A stretch of 16,384 bases of DNA, from contig JAOZTS010000013.1 of the NCBI GenBank assembly GCA_029939035.1, positions 1-16,384 on the forward strand, given 5' to 3'. Within the stretch, counting starts at the first letter, position 1; each line of letters starts with the position of its first letter. The translations under genes were made by a program, and so were the position numbers. The notes beneath the pieces were generated by a model, which did not search any database, was not told where the DNA came from, and worked only from the letters and a program-made list of their open reading frames with translations. Shown one piece after another: positions 7,593-14,458 of the stretch. Origin of the DNA: Candidatus Altimarinota bacterium (GTDB taxonomy: Bacteria; Patescibacteriota; Gracilibacteria; UBA1369; LOWO2-01-FULL-3).

Positions 7593-7916
7593 CTATTCAT
7601 TTAATAATGGATAAATATCTATAGCAGGTTCCTCGTACGGGTGAGCCCTCTTCAGCTCATCAATAACAGTCTGCAACTTTCCGTAAGGACAAATAGTCTC
7701 AATCTTCTCCTCGTCCACATCTTCAACTTGGCCAGCTTTCCCCACAAAAGGTTTCGTTCCTTCTAGTCCGCGAAAACGCCCAGTTCCTTTAGTACTAAAA
7801 CTACAAAAATCATAGTTCCCAATATGCCCAGCTCCGCACTCACTCAAAACTTTCCTCACATCATCAGCGTGACTAGTCGGGACAAACACTGCAATTTTTA
7901 CGAATTTTAGTTTCAT
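7593..7916 (-). CDS. Stand-alone NIF3/YqfO insert-domain protein
   Basis: The protein has 107 aa. It matches the extra domain found inside NIF3/YqfO-type proteins, which has a CutA1-like ferredoxin fold: VKIAVFVPTSHADDVRKVL at the start, GAGHIGNYDFCSF (28-40), GTGRFRGLEGTKPFVGKAG (44-62), and the closing RAHPYEEPAIDIYPL (90-104). The rest of NIF3 is absent, and such short single-domain versions are known in many bacteria. The biochemical role is not established; metal or nucleotide binding and trimerisation are suggested for relatives. I chose the ATG at 7916 because it gives the canonical MKLKFVKIAVFVP start. A longer reading to 8009 only overlaps the end of dinB. It begins 19 nt after the dinB stop and may be read from dinB or from its own TATAAT. 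Confidence 0.85.
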   Translation of the reverse strand: MKLKFVKIAVFVPTSHADDVRKVLSECGAGHIGNYDFCSFSTKGTGRFRGLEGTKPFVGKAGQVEDVDEEKIETICPYGKLQTVIDELKRAHPYEEPAIDIYPLLNE

Positions 7917-7922
7917 GTCGCC

Positions 7923-7928
7923 ATTATA
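7923..7928 (-). promoter_or_regulatory. Perfect -10 box six bases before a start codon
   Basis: The minus strand reads TATAAT GGCGAC ATG in front of the NIF3-insert-like gene. A start about 7 nt downstream of the -10 would fall on the ATG itself, giving a leaderless mRNA. The -35 region (TTTTGG at 17-nt spacing) is poor, so this could be chance in AT-rich DNA. Confidence 0.35.
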
Positions 7929-7935
7929 CACAAAT

Positions 7936-9135
7936 TTAAACAGCCCCAAAACTCGCCCCATTCTCTCCATAAATCTTCCGTATCCCATCAATTGCCCCAA
8001 ACAATTCATCAGTAGTTCGACTACTCGGGAAAAGACTCATATTGTAATTGCGAACAAGCCCGGTCACTCCGACCCCCAGCAATCGCACAGCCCTCCCAGC
8101 ATCCAAATTCCTCAAAAGCAACTTCTTCACAATCGGCCAAAGCTCGCTGTCCGCCGACATTAGCCCACCAAAGTTTTTGTTAAAAGCAAAATCCTCAAAT
8201 CCATGTCTGCCCACCGATCCTTCTATCTTGTAACGAATCCGCACAAACACAGTCTTTGCTTTCATCTCATATCTCCGTAGTTTCTCAAAAACTATCGCAG
8301 ACAAAGCCTTCAAAATCTTCACGCACGCCTTCTTGTCAGTCAGTCCTCCATCATAAACCGTCCGCTCTTTCGAAATAGATTTTGGCAAAGAAGAAGCAGA
8401 AATCACTTCAGAATTATCAATGCCCAGACATTTTTTCCAAATCGGCACGCCCTGCACTCCAAACTTCTCCAGAATTTCCTCAAACTTCAATGCCGCCACA
8501 TCACCCACAAGCTTCAAACCATATCTTTCCAAAGCAGCTGCAGTTTTGGGCCCTATTCCAGGAATAGCCCGCACAGGCAACGGCGCCAAAAACGCTTGTT
8601 CTTTCCCAAAAGGAACAACAGTCAACTTATGAGGTTTATTCTGACTGGAGGCCGTCTTTGATACAGTCTTGTTACTCGAAAGGCCACACGATGCAGAAAT
8701 CCCAATTCGCTTATACACCTCCATCAAAATCCCACGAGCAATCTCCGAAACACTTTTTCCATACGCCTTATCGTAACCGGTAATATCCAAATATGCCTCA
8801 TCAATAGAAGCCATCTCAACATCAGGAGTAAACTTTGAAAAGATTTCATACATGCCCTGCGAGGCCCGCCTATATGCTTCGAAATTCCCCGGCACAATGA
8901 TTCCTTTAGGACACAAACGCGTTGCCTTAAACATCGGCATGCCAGTCTTTACACCGCACGCCTTCGCCTCATAACTCGCGGCCGAGACAATGCCCTTTGT
9001 CCCAGAAGGCCCGCCAACCAAAACCGGCTTGCCTCGCAACTTGGGATTTAATACTTGTTCTACAGAGGCAAAAAAAGCGTCTGCATCGATATGTAAGATG
9101 TGACGCCTTTCCCGGCGTATCGGTAATTTAAACAT
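7936..9135 (-). CDS. dinB: Y-family translesion DNA polymerase IV
   Basis: DinB copies past damaged template bases with low fidelity. The 399-aa protein has the palm motif HIDADAFFASVEQ (Asp17, catalytic metal ligand), the nucleotide-binding YEAKACGVKTGMP (55-67), the catalytic SIDEAYLD (110-117, Asp112 and Glu113), and GLSSNKTVSKTAS (151-163). A helix-hairpin-helix type thumb follows (IPGIGPKTAAALERYG, 191-206), then the little-finger domain. NMSLF (365-369) near the end fits the beta-clamp-binding motif, with Asn where Gln is usual, and is followed by a 30-residue tail. The ATG at 9135 lies 5 nt after the 66-aa gene, and lexA is the next gene upstream, so SOS control is likely. No copy of the lexA-type operator was found immediately upstream. 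Confidence 0.95.
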   Translation of the reverse strand: MFKLPIRRERRHILHIDADAFFASVEQVLNPKLRGKPVLVGGPSGTKGIVSAASYEAKACGVKTGMPMFKATRLCPKGIIVPGNFEAYRRASQGMYEIFSKFTPDVEMASIDEAYLDITGYDKAYGKSVSEIARGILMEVYKRIGISASCGLSSNKTVSKTASSQNKPHKLTVVPFGKEQAFLAPLPVRAIPGIGPKTAAALERYGLKLVGDVAALKFEEILEKFGVQGVPIWKKCLGIDNSEVISASSLPKSISKERTVYDGGLTDKKACVKILKALSAIVFEKLRRYEMKAKTVFVRIRYKIEGSVGRHGFEDFAFNKNFGGLMSADSELWPIVKKLLLRNLDAGRAVRLLGVGVTGLVRNYNMSLFPSSRTTDELFGAIDGIRKIYGENGASFGAV

Positions 9136-9140
9136 AATCT

Positions 9141-9341
9141 TTAAAACATAACAGCTTGCCCCTCCAATTTGTATTTACCTACTTTCAGATGTCGTCTCCA
9201 AGATTTGATTCTTTGCCACAAGCTTCTTTTTTTCACGTTGATAGCTTTTCTCCACCCGTGAGCAGGATTGATTTTACTTTTCCTCAGTCTTATGGCTGAT
9301 CTTTTTTTGATGTTTGTATCGACAGTTAGTGTGATAAACAT
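9141..9341 (-). CDS. Small basic protein between lexA and dinB, unknown
   Basis: This is a 66-aa protein rich in Lys and Arg with three Trp residues in a repeated pattern (HGWRKA, SLWQRI, SWRRHL). There is no signal peptide, membrane segment or cysteine. The high positive charge suggests nucleic-acid or clamp binding, but this is inference only. I do not recognise the family. It ends 5 nt before dinB, so it is almost certainly cotranscribed with it, and it follows lexA after a 110-nt gap. There is no Shine-Dalgarno sequence; TATATT directly abuts the ATG. The absence of another open reading of similar quality on either strand and the tight fit to dinB favour a real gene. Confidence 0.6.
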   Translation of the reverse strand: MFITLTVDTNIKKRSAIRLRKSKINPAHGWRKAINVKKRSLWQRIKSWRRHLKVGKYKLEGQAVMF

Positions 9342-9451
9342 AATATATTTGGTTAATTAATTAGTTGAGTAAATAACGCTGACTTAAAAGCGCCAGCTCA
9401 AGCTGTTTTTTAGTGATTAAAATTCTACAAACTCCAACTGCCCGTTGTTTC
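9342..9451. other. lexA-orf66 intergenic region
   Basis: This 110-nt AT-rich gap holds a small inverted repeat CAGCTCAAGCTG (9394-9405), flanked on the + strand by a T6 run (9406-9411) and on the other side by AAAA. It could be a weak minus-strand terminator for lexA (CAGC-TTGA-GCTG stem, A/T flanks) but the stem is only 4 bp. TAATTAATTA (9354-9363) is a 10-bp palindrome near the 66-aa gene start. I see no clean -35/-10 pair and no copy of the lexA-type operator. Confidence 0.3.
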
Positions 9452-10078
9452 TTAGGAGTACCGCCTTATCAAGGACGTAACTGTGCCTTGTACAACCAAT
9501 TCTTCAATTGGATGTATGTCCTCATATTCCTTGTTCTCTGCTTTTAAATAAATCTTTCCTCCCTGCTTTACTAGTCTTTTCAAAGTATTTTCATTATCAA
9601 TCAAAGCCACAACAATGTCTCCGTCCTTCGCTTCTTTCTTTGTATTCACAAGAACCAAATCTCCCTCGTAAATCCCTGCGTCGATCATACTTCTTCCTGT
9701 TACTTCCAACATAAAGAAATCTTTATTATTCTTCGCAAGATCCTCTCCGACACTCATCCACCCATTCACATATTCATCAGTCACAACAGGACCACCGGCA
9801 GGAATCGAACCAAGAATTGGCAGACTCACTCCGCCCCCGATCAATTTCTGCTTTACGCTCTCCAACAATTTGATCCCTCTAGGAGTGTCATCTTTTTCGA
9901 GGTAACCTTTTTCTTGCAAAGCTTTCAAATGTTTCAAGATGCTGTTGTCAGAACTAACCTGAAATTTCTCTTTCATCTCTTTGATAGTAGGAGATTTTCC
10001 ATAAGTAGATTGGTATTCCTCAATGAATTTCAATACTGCTTCCTGTTTGTCTGTTAAATATTCGTTCATATTTCTCAT
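9452..10078 (-). CDS. lexA: SOS-response repressor LexA
   Basis: LexA represses DNA-damage genes until RecA filaments trigger self-cleavage. The 208-aa protein has an N-terminal winged helix-turn-helix (LTDKQEAVLKFIEEYQ ... SPTIKEMKEKF ... ILKHLKALQEKGYL, with RGIKL closing the wing). The C-terminal S24 peptidase domain has cleavage site Ala94-Gly95 in GSIPAGGP, catalytic Ser130 in VTGRSMIDAGIYEGDLV, and Lys167 in NTLKRLVKQGGK. Every residue needed for autoproteolysis is present. The first ATG is at 10078; a second in-frame ATG at 10069 (MNEYLTDKQ) is preceded by GAGAA and is nearer the usual family start, so either may be used. It has its own promoter with two operator-like palindromes and is followed by the 66-aa gene and dinB. 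Confidence 0.96.
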   Translation of the reverse strand: MRNMNEYLTDKQEAVLKFIEEYQSTYGKSPTIKEMKEKFQVSSDNSILKHLKALQEKGYLEKDDTPRGIKLLESVKQKLIGGGVSLPILGSIPAGGPVVTDEYVNGWMSVGEDLAKNNKDFFMLEVTGRSMIDAGIYEGDLVLVNTKKEAKDGDIVVALIDNENTLKRLVKQGGKIYLKAENKEYEDIHPIEELVVQGTVTSLIRRYS

Positions 10079-10080
10079 TA

Positions 10081-10098
10081 GGTAAGTATAAGCTCACC
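10081..10098. promoter_or_regulatory. Putative LexA operator 2 (start-site proximal)
   Basis: On the + strand this reads GGTAAG-TATAAG-CTCACC, an 18-bp inverted repeat with one mismatch between arms. It covers the expected transcription start (about 7 nt past the -10) and ends 2 nt before the first lexA ATG. It shares 11 of 12 arm bases with operator 1, while the spacers differ. Confidence 0.6.
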
Positions 10099-10101
10099 CC
10101 C

Positions 10102-10130
10102 AATATAGGTGAGGAAACTCTCACCGTCAA
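10102..10130 (-). promoter_or_regulatory. lexA promoter
   Basis: On the minus strand there is TTGACG (10130-10125), a 17-nt spacer and TATATT (10107-10102). The -35 matches the consensus at five of six positions and the -10 at five of six, with optimal spacing. The transcript would start near 10095, giving a short leader of about 17-26 nt. Confidence 0.7.
10108..10125. promoter_or_regulatory. Putative LexA operator 1 (in the promoter spacer)
   Basis: On the + strand this is GGTGAG-GAAACT-CTCACC, a perfect 6-bp inverted repeat with a 6-nt spacer. It fills the gap between the -35 and -10 boxes exactly, where bound repressor would block RNA polymerase. Its centre is 27 bp from that of operator 2. 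It does not match the E. coli CTGT-N8-ACAG or B. subtilis GAAC-N4-GTTC boxes. Confidence 0.65.
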
Positions 10131-10156
10131 GTTAAAAGAACTTTACAGACTGAAAA

Positions 10157-10690
10157 CTACATTTCTACCTCGAAGATGTTCTCCATTTTAAGCCCCCAAA
10201 TGGCTGCAAGGGGTATCAAGAAAATGTTCTTTCTATGTCGATTATAGTATCGAACCATCTTATTATAATTCTTTGATTTTTGCTCAATAGTGATCTCTAA
10301 ATCATCAATTCTCTTCCTTAATTCCAGAAAATTAGTATCTTTCGACAACTCCTGAACGCTTTTCCCAAGAGCAATAACCTTATCAATCACTTTACTCACA
10401 TCATATTCATATTCAATTTTTTTCCCACTCGCACCGTAAGATTTTGCAGCGCGCTTCCGTTTATCGATCATCTCCTGCAACAAGCTCTCCTGGTCACCAG
10501 AATACTCGCGCACAGTTTCAATCAAATTCGGCAACATATCGTGTCGCTTCCGCAACGATTCATCCACAACTTCCCATTCTTCCCGAATCCGTTTCCGCAG
10601 CCCACGAAGATGCCTTACCCCCACGATCACCCACAAAACAAGTATCAGAACGACCGCACTACCTATAATGAGAATATTTATTAGTTCCAT
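10157..10690 (-). CDS. LemA-family membrane protein
   Basis: The protein has 177 aa. One N-terminal membrane segment (about 5-25, ILIIGSAVVLILVLWVIVGV) is followed by the LemA helical bundle: EEWEVVDESLRKRHDMLPNL and IETVREYSG (38-65, the family signature with alternate Arg/Asp and a PNL turn), then a long helical region, KNYNKMVRYYNRH (140-152), and a final FLIPLAAIWGLKMENIFEVE. The topology is expected to have a short outside N-terminus and a helical domain on the other side. LemA proteins have no firm biochemical role; they are often envelope-associated. I chose the ATG at 10690, 5 nt after the glycosyltransferase stop, because the longer reading adds 17 residues that overlap that gene. 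It is the last gene of the ftsW-murG cluster. Confidence 0.85.
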   Translation of the reverse strand: MELINILIIGSAVVLILVLWVIVGVRHLRGLRKRIREEWEVVDESLRKRHDMLPNLIETVREYSGDQESLLQEMIDKRKRAAKSYGASGKKIEYEYDVSKVIDKVIALGKSVQELSKDTNFLELRKRIDDLEITIEQKSKNYNKMVRYYNRHRKNIFLIPLAAIWGLKMENIFEVEM

Positions 10691-10695
10691 ATCGA

Positions 10696-11811
10696 TTAAG
10701 AAAATAGCATATCTTTCACTTTTTGTGCAGACTTCTCCCACGAAAACCGACCCGCAAGAGCCGCCGAATCCGCAGAGAACCCATCCTGATTGGCCTTCAA
10801 CGACATTTTTTTAAACGCATCTTTCAACGCTCCCTTCTTTTCAATATCCACAAACAAAGCCGCATCTCCAGCCACTTCCCGATGCACAGGGATATCTGAC
10901 AATATCAAAGGAGCAGTACTATTCGCCGCTTCCAAAATAGGAATATTAAATCCTTCTTGATCTGAAACATTCACAAATCCCGCACAACTTCTATACATTG
11001 CCGCCAACGATTTCTCATTCAAAAACCCGGTCTTTACCACATTCTCACCTCCATCATAACTTTTATAAAGCTTACCAGCATGCAACTTTCCGCCAACCAA
11101 AACCAAAGGCAACTCTCCACCCTCGCTAACATACATATCATGCTCTTTCTTCAAATATTCCACATTCTTCCTCTCATCATATCCACCAACATATAGGAAA
11201 AACTGTTCATCTTTCAGACTAAATCGCGTCAGTACATCCGAAATATCTACACGAGGCATCAACGATTTATAAAAAGGCCCCGCATCATTATATACAACTC
11301 GAACTCTCTCCGGCTCCACATCGCAAACCGAAACAATATCCTTTTTCGAAGCTTCAGAAACTGTCAAAACCATACTTGCATTCGACACAGCTCGCTGATT
11401 CCGACCATGATACATCTTTGACAGCAAACCACGCCGATAACTCTTTCTCATCCACGGAATACAGTCATGTATAGCCACAACCGTCTTTATCCCTTTGCCA
11501 TACCAGTCCTTCGTCCATGGAATACTTGGATAAGTGTAGAAAGCAATATCCACACCCTCCTTCTCAAAAAACTCCGGCAATGATATCTGCTCCCACCAAC
11601 TTTTCTTCATCCCCTTAGTTCCGAGCAGTCTTTGTTTGATAACCTTGATTCGAACATTGCTAGGAAATGAAACCTCCACTTTTTTCGGCACAACCAGTAT
11701 GTATTCATTCCCAGGATCGATCTTTGCCAATTCCCGAAATAGATTCAAAGTATACTGTCCAATCCCAGTAAAAGGTTCACACAACAATCTCGCATTTACT
11801 CCTATTTTCAT
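10696..11811 (-). CDS. GT4-type glycosyltransferase
   Basis: The 371-aa protein has the GT-B fold. The N-terminal acceptor half begins MKIGVNARLL with GIGQYTLNLFRELAK (16-30) and AIHDCIPW (113-120). The C-terminal nucleotide-sugar half has FLYVGGYDERKNVEYL (205-220), VLVGGK, VVKTGFLNEKSL, and the GT4 EX7E motif in EGFNIPILE (Glu286 and Glu294), then LSDIPVHREVAGDAALFVD (304-322). No membrane segment is seen. The likely donor is a UDP- or GDP-sugar; the substrate cannot be told from sequence. Its ATG overlaps the murG TGA (ATGA), so it is coupled to murG. That context suggests an envelope sugar transfer, perhaps to a lipid or wall precursor, but it is not a known Mur enzyme. Confidence 0.9.
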   Translation of the reverse strand: MKIGVNARLLCEPFTGIGQYTLNLFRELAKIDPGNEYILVVPKKVEVSFPSNVRIKVIKQRLLGTKGMKKSWWEQISLPEFFEKEGVDIAFYTYPSIPWTKDWYGKGIKTVVAIHDCIPWMRKSYRRGLLSKMYHGRNQRAVSNASMVLTVSEASKKDIVSVCDVEPERVRVVYNDAGPFYKSLMPRVDISDVLTRFSLKDEQFFLYVGGYDERKNVEYLKKEHDMYVSEGGELPLVLVGGKLHAGKLYKSYDGGENVVKTGFLNEKSLAAMYRSCAGFVNVSDQEGFNIPILEAANSTAPLILSDIPVHREVAGDAALFVDIEKKGALKDAFKKMSLKANQDGFSADSAALAGRFSWEKSAQKVKDMLFS

Positions 11812-12854
11812 TTTTTATAATTAAGAATGATATCCACGATCGCCTTTAGTCCGTTCTTGTATTTATTATCATACGAAAGTTCGTTGTTGAATGTTAGGTC
11901 AATATTGCTAATGAAATCTTCTCGCGAAATATCACCACTGATCATCGACCAACCAAATTTTCTGACAAAAAGATGAGCGTTCTCTTCCTGATCTCCACGA
12001 CTGGCTTCAGTACTCAGTGGAATTATCAGAACTTTTTTCTGTAATAATGCTAATTCCGCCAACACATTTGCTCCACCCCGAGTCACAGCCATCTCACTGA
12101 TTGCATAAACGTCCGCCAATTCGCGACCCAGAAATTCATACTGCACATAACCACGTTTATTCACCCCAATATCCAAATTTCCTTTTCCAACTATATGAAC
12201 TATCTGAAATTTCTTCGTCAATTCATCCAAAGAAGCTCGTACTAAATCATTTATCTGCGCAGCACCCTGGCTTCCACCAACCACAAGAAGTACCGGTCGA
12301 TGTTTGTCGAACCCAGTAAACCGATAACCCGCCTCAATGTCTCCAGAAAGAATTTCTACACGAACAGGGGAGCCAGTATATTCAGCTTTCTTCAGAATTT
12401 TCTTTGGAAGGTAAGACAATGTTTCCTCAAAACTTACACAAACTTTCTTCGCAAATTTAAAACTAATTTTATTCGCCAACCCAGGAGAAATGTCAGATTC
12501 ATGAATCACAACCGGAATCTTTAACCATCTAGCAGCCATTACAACAGGCACGCTAACATAACCTCCTTTACTAAAAACAACATCCGGCTCAAACGCCTTC
12601 AGCAATTTCTTAGCTTGGAAAAATCCAACAGGCACTCGGAATGCATCTACCAAATTCTCAAAAGAAAAATACCTACGCAACTTACCGCAGCTCACACCTT
12701 CATATCGGACACCAACATTCTCTACCATCTTCTTTTCCATTCCATTCGTAGAACCGATGTATAGAAGTTCATTTCCATTTCTAACTTCTTCTATAACGGC
12801 CAGATTGGGTATGACGTGTCCCCCTGTTCCTCCACCTGTTAGTACTATTCGCAT
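11808..12854 (-). CDS. murG: UDP-GlcNAc:lipid I N-acetylglucosaminyltransferase MurG
   Basis: MurG adds GlcNAc to lipid I to make lipid II at the inner face of the membrane. The 348-aa protein has all signature elements: GGGTGGHVIPNLAV (7-20), SKGGYVSVP (95-103), HESDISPGLANK (118-129), VVGGSQGA (191-198), TRGGANVLAEL (258-268), the donor-binding end IIPLSTEASRGDQEENA (277-293). The canonical MRIVLTGGGTGG start at 12854 lies inside the end of ftsW, with a 74-nt overlap, so the start is well fixed by homology. At the 3' end its TGA overlaps the ATG of the glycosyltransferase. It is downstream of ftsW, the usual partner in division and wall clusters. Confidence 0.96.
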   Translation of the reverse strand: MRIVLTGGGTGGHVIPNLAVIEEVRNGNELLYIGSTNGMEKKMVENVGVRYEGVSCGKLRRYFSFENLVDAFRVPVGFFQAKKLLKAFEPDVVFSKGGYVSVPVVMAARWLKIPVVIHESDISPGLANKISFKFAKKVCVSFEETLSYLPKKILKKAEYTGSPVRVEILSGDIEAGYRFTGFDKHRPVLLVVGGSQGAAQINDLVRASLDELTKKFQIVHIVGKGNLDIGVNKRGYVQYEFLGRELADVYAISEMAVTRGGANVLAELALLQKKVLIIPLSTEASRGDQEENAHLFVRKFGWSMISGDISREDFISNIDLTFNNELSYDNKYKNGLKAIVDIILNYKK

Positions 12855-13989
12855 GATAAGTTGTATGTTGAGAAATATTTAATAAAATTCCAATTCCGAT
12901 CAGTGATGCTACCAACGACGATCCTCCATAACTCACAAACGGCAACGTGATTCCCGTCACCGGCATCAACGCCGTGTTCACAGCAATATTAATGAAAGCC
13001 TGAATAACAATCCAGGTCGTTATTCCAACGGCGACAAACATTTCATAATTACTCGCAGCCCTATTTGCAATAGTGTAACCCCGAATGGCTATCAAAAAGT
13101 AAGCCAAAACGATAAAAGTTATTCTCAGAAATCCTAATTCTTCCGCAGAAGCAGCAAAGATGAAGTCATCCGAAGCTTGCGGTAACCAATACGATTTCTG
13201 TATTCCCTGGGTCAAACCTTTTCCCCAAAAACCACCGGTTGCCACAGCAATATTCGCCTGCTGAGACTGCCAGCAATAATCCTCAATACATTCGTCCTCC
13301 ACCATCATAAATCCCTTGAATCTTTCCTGAACGTGCGGAACAGCCGACACCACCACGATAGTGGCCAACATCGCCAAAAGAACACCAAAAGCCAAATGCT
13401 TTATCCGCGCTCCTGCAACAAAGAAAATAGAGATAGCAATTATCCCAACAACCATCGTAGAACCATAATCATTCTGCAAAACAATCGGCAAAATCATCAA
13501 TCCGGTAATAATACAAAACGGAATAAATCCATTCTGGAAACTCTCCACACTATCCCGCTTTTTACTCAGCCAATACGCCAAGTACAGAATTATACCCAGC
13601 TTCGCAAACTCCGAGGGCTGCAAAGAAGTTTCAAAAATCACCAACCAGTTCGTAGCAATCGTTCCAAAAGCTTCCCCAGAAACCAGTACGATAAACAAAA
13701 GAACAATCAGGAATAAATAAAAAATAAATGAAATCCTTTTCCAAAATTTCATAGACAATTTCAAAGCTACGAAAAACGACACAATTCCAACAAAAAGCCT
13801 AAACAGATGCTTCTTAAAAAGCAGATAACAGTCCACAGCATCATCACTACAATTCGGATACACCACATCCGGTGCACTCAAACTTATAGACTTCGGCACC
13901 CCAATACTCGTGATCATAATCAGCCCAAAAATCAGCAAGAAAAGCACTGCCAAAGCCAAAACTGTATCGAACTTAAATATCTTTCTCAT
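12781..13989 (-). CDS. ftsW: Lipid II polymerase / division protein FtsW (SEDS family)
   Basis: SEDS glycosyltransferases polymerise lipid II at the septum or side wall. The 402-aa protein has about ten membrane segments, the conserved LQPSEFAKLGIILYLAYW (123-140), QNDYGSTMVV (172-181), and LPQASDDFIFAASAEELGF (269-287), where Asp275 aligns with the catalytic Asp. The late motif is TGITLPFVSYGGSSLVAS (345-362). Placement beside murG favours FtsW, but RodA cannot be excluded by sequence alone. Two outside loops carry close Cys pairs: NCSDDAVDC (Cys47, Cys54) and ECIEDYC (Cys234, Cys239). The last 25 residues are a basic tail (NRWRNRGTRHTQSGRYRRS) made by reading through the murG start in another frame. 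The ATG at 13989 is preceded by a promoter-like pair. Confidence 0.93.
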   Translation of the reverse strand: MRKIFKFDTVLALAVLFLLIFGLIMITSIGVPKSISLSAPDVVYPNCSDDAVDCYLLFKKHLFRLFVGIVSFFVALKLSMKFWKRISFIFYLFLIVLLFIVLVSGEAFGTIATNWLVIFETSLQPSEFAKLGIILYLAYWLSKKRDSVESFQNGFIPFCIITGLMILPIVLQNDYGSTMVVGIIAISIFFVAGARIKHLAFGVLLAMLATIVVVSAVPHVQERFKGFMMVEDECIEDYCWQSQQANIAVATGGFWGKGLTQGIQKSYWLPQASDDFIFAASAEELGFLRITFIVLAYFLIAIRGYTIANRAASNYEMFVAVGITTWIVIQAFINIAVNTALMPVTGITLPFVSYGGSSLVASLIGIGILLNISQHTTYHANSTNRWRNRGTRHTQSGRYRRS

Positions 13990-13998
13990 GTGGGAAAG

Positions 13999-14027
13999 AT
14001 ACTACTAGTTTAATTGTATTTTATCAA
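13999..14027 (-). promoter_or_regulatory. Candidate promoter of the ftsW-murG cluster
   Basis: On the minus strand there is TTGATA (14027-14022), a 17-nt spacer and TAGTAT (14004-13999), ending 9 nt before the ftsW ATG. Both hexamers match consensus at four of six. It sits in the 60-nt divergent gap shared with lspA; I could not place a clear lspA promoter there. Confidence 0.4.
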
Positions 14028-14049
14028 TATTTGTGGTTCCATAAAGACC

Positions 14050-14448
14050 ATGAAAAATATATCAATTCTCACTCTTTTATTAATTATCTCGGACCAAGCG
14101 ACCAAATTCCTCGCAACAAAATATTTGCCTATTTCAAAAAACACAGGGATAGCATTTGGGATACCAGTTCCGCAATTACTTCTAATCGTTCTAACAGTCG
14201 CACTTCTCGGCGTATTAGTTTACTTCATCAGAAAAGAACTCAATCTCAAAAAACATCTCGCCCAAGTATTAACAGCAGCGGTTTTGGCAGGAGGAATCAG
14301 TAATCTAGTGGATCGTCTTTATCACGGATATGTGATCGATTTCATAGCCGTATCGTATTGGCCAACATTCAATCTTGCGGACATTTACATAACTGCAGGA
14401 ATATTGTTGCTAATATCCTTTTATGGTAAACTCAAAAAAGCAAATTAA
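14050..14448 (+). CDS. lspA: Lipoprotein signal peptidase (signal peptidase II)
   Basis: LspA is the integral membrane aspartyl protease that cuts lipoprotein signal peptides just before the lipidated cysteine. The 132-aa protein is short compared with the usual 150-165 but complete in motifs: SDQATK (14-19), KNTGIAFGI (30-38), GGISNLVDRLYHGYVIDFI (81-99) with catalytic Asp88, and WPTFNLADIYI (104-114) with catalytic Asp111. Four membrane segments can be drawn. I chose the ATG at 14050 (MKNISILTLLL); a TTG reading from 14014 adds a non-conserved stretch. It is divergent from ftsW and 10 nt before the next membrane protein gene. It would process the two lipoproteins coded in the mutS-mutL operon. 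Confidence 0.95.
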   Translation: MKNISILTLLLIISDQATKFLATKYLPISKNTGIAFGIPVPQLLLIVLTVALLGVLVYFIRKELNLKKHLAQVLTAAVLAGGISNLVDRLYHGYVIDFIAVSYWPTFNLADIYITAGILLLISFYGKLKKAN

Positions 14449-14458
14449 CCTTATTCTT

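Noticed and set aside
7917..8009. Longer start for the NIF3-insert-like gene
   Set aside because: The extra residues are unrelated to the family and come from the dinB 3' end read in another frame.
9354..9405. Possible LexA operator before the 66-aa gene and dinB
   Set aside because: TAATTAATTA and CAGCTCAAGCTG are palindromic but neither resembles the GGTGAG-N6-CTCACC arms; GTTGAG occurs once without a partner half-site.
11808..11810. Use of UGA as a sense codon (glycine code of some candidate phyla)
   Set aside because: TGA terminates murG and the 73-aa gene exactly at coupled ATGA junctions, and no gene needs UGA read as an amino acid.
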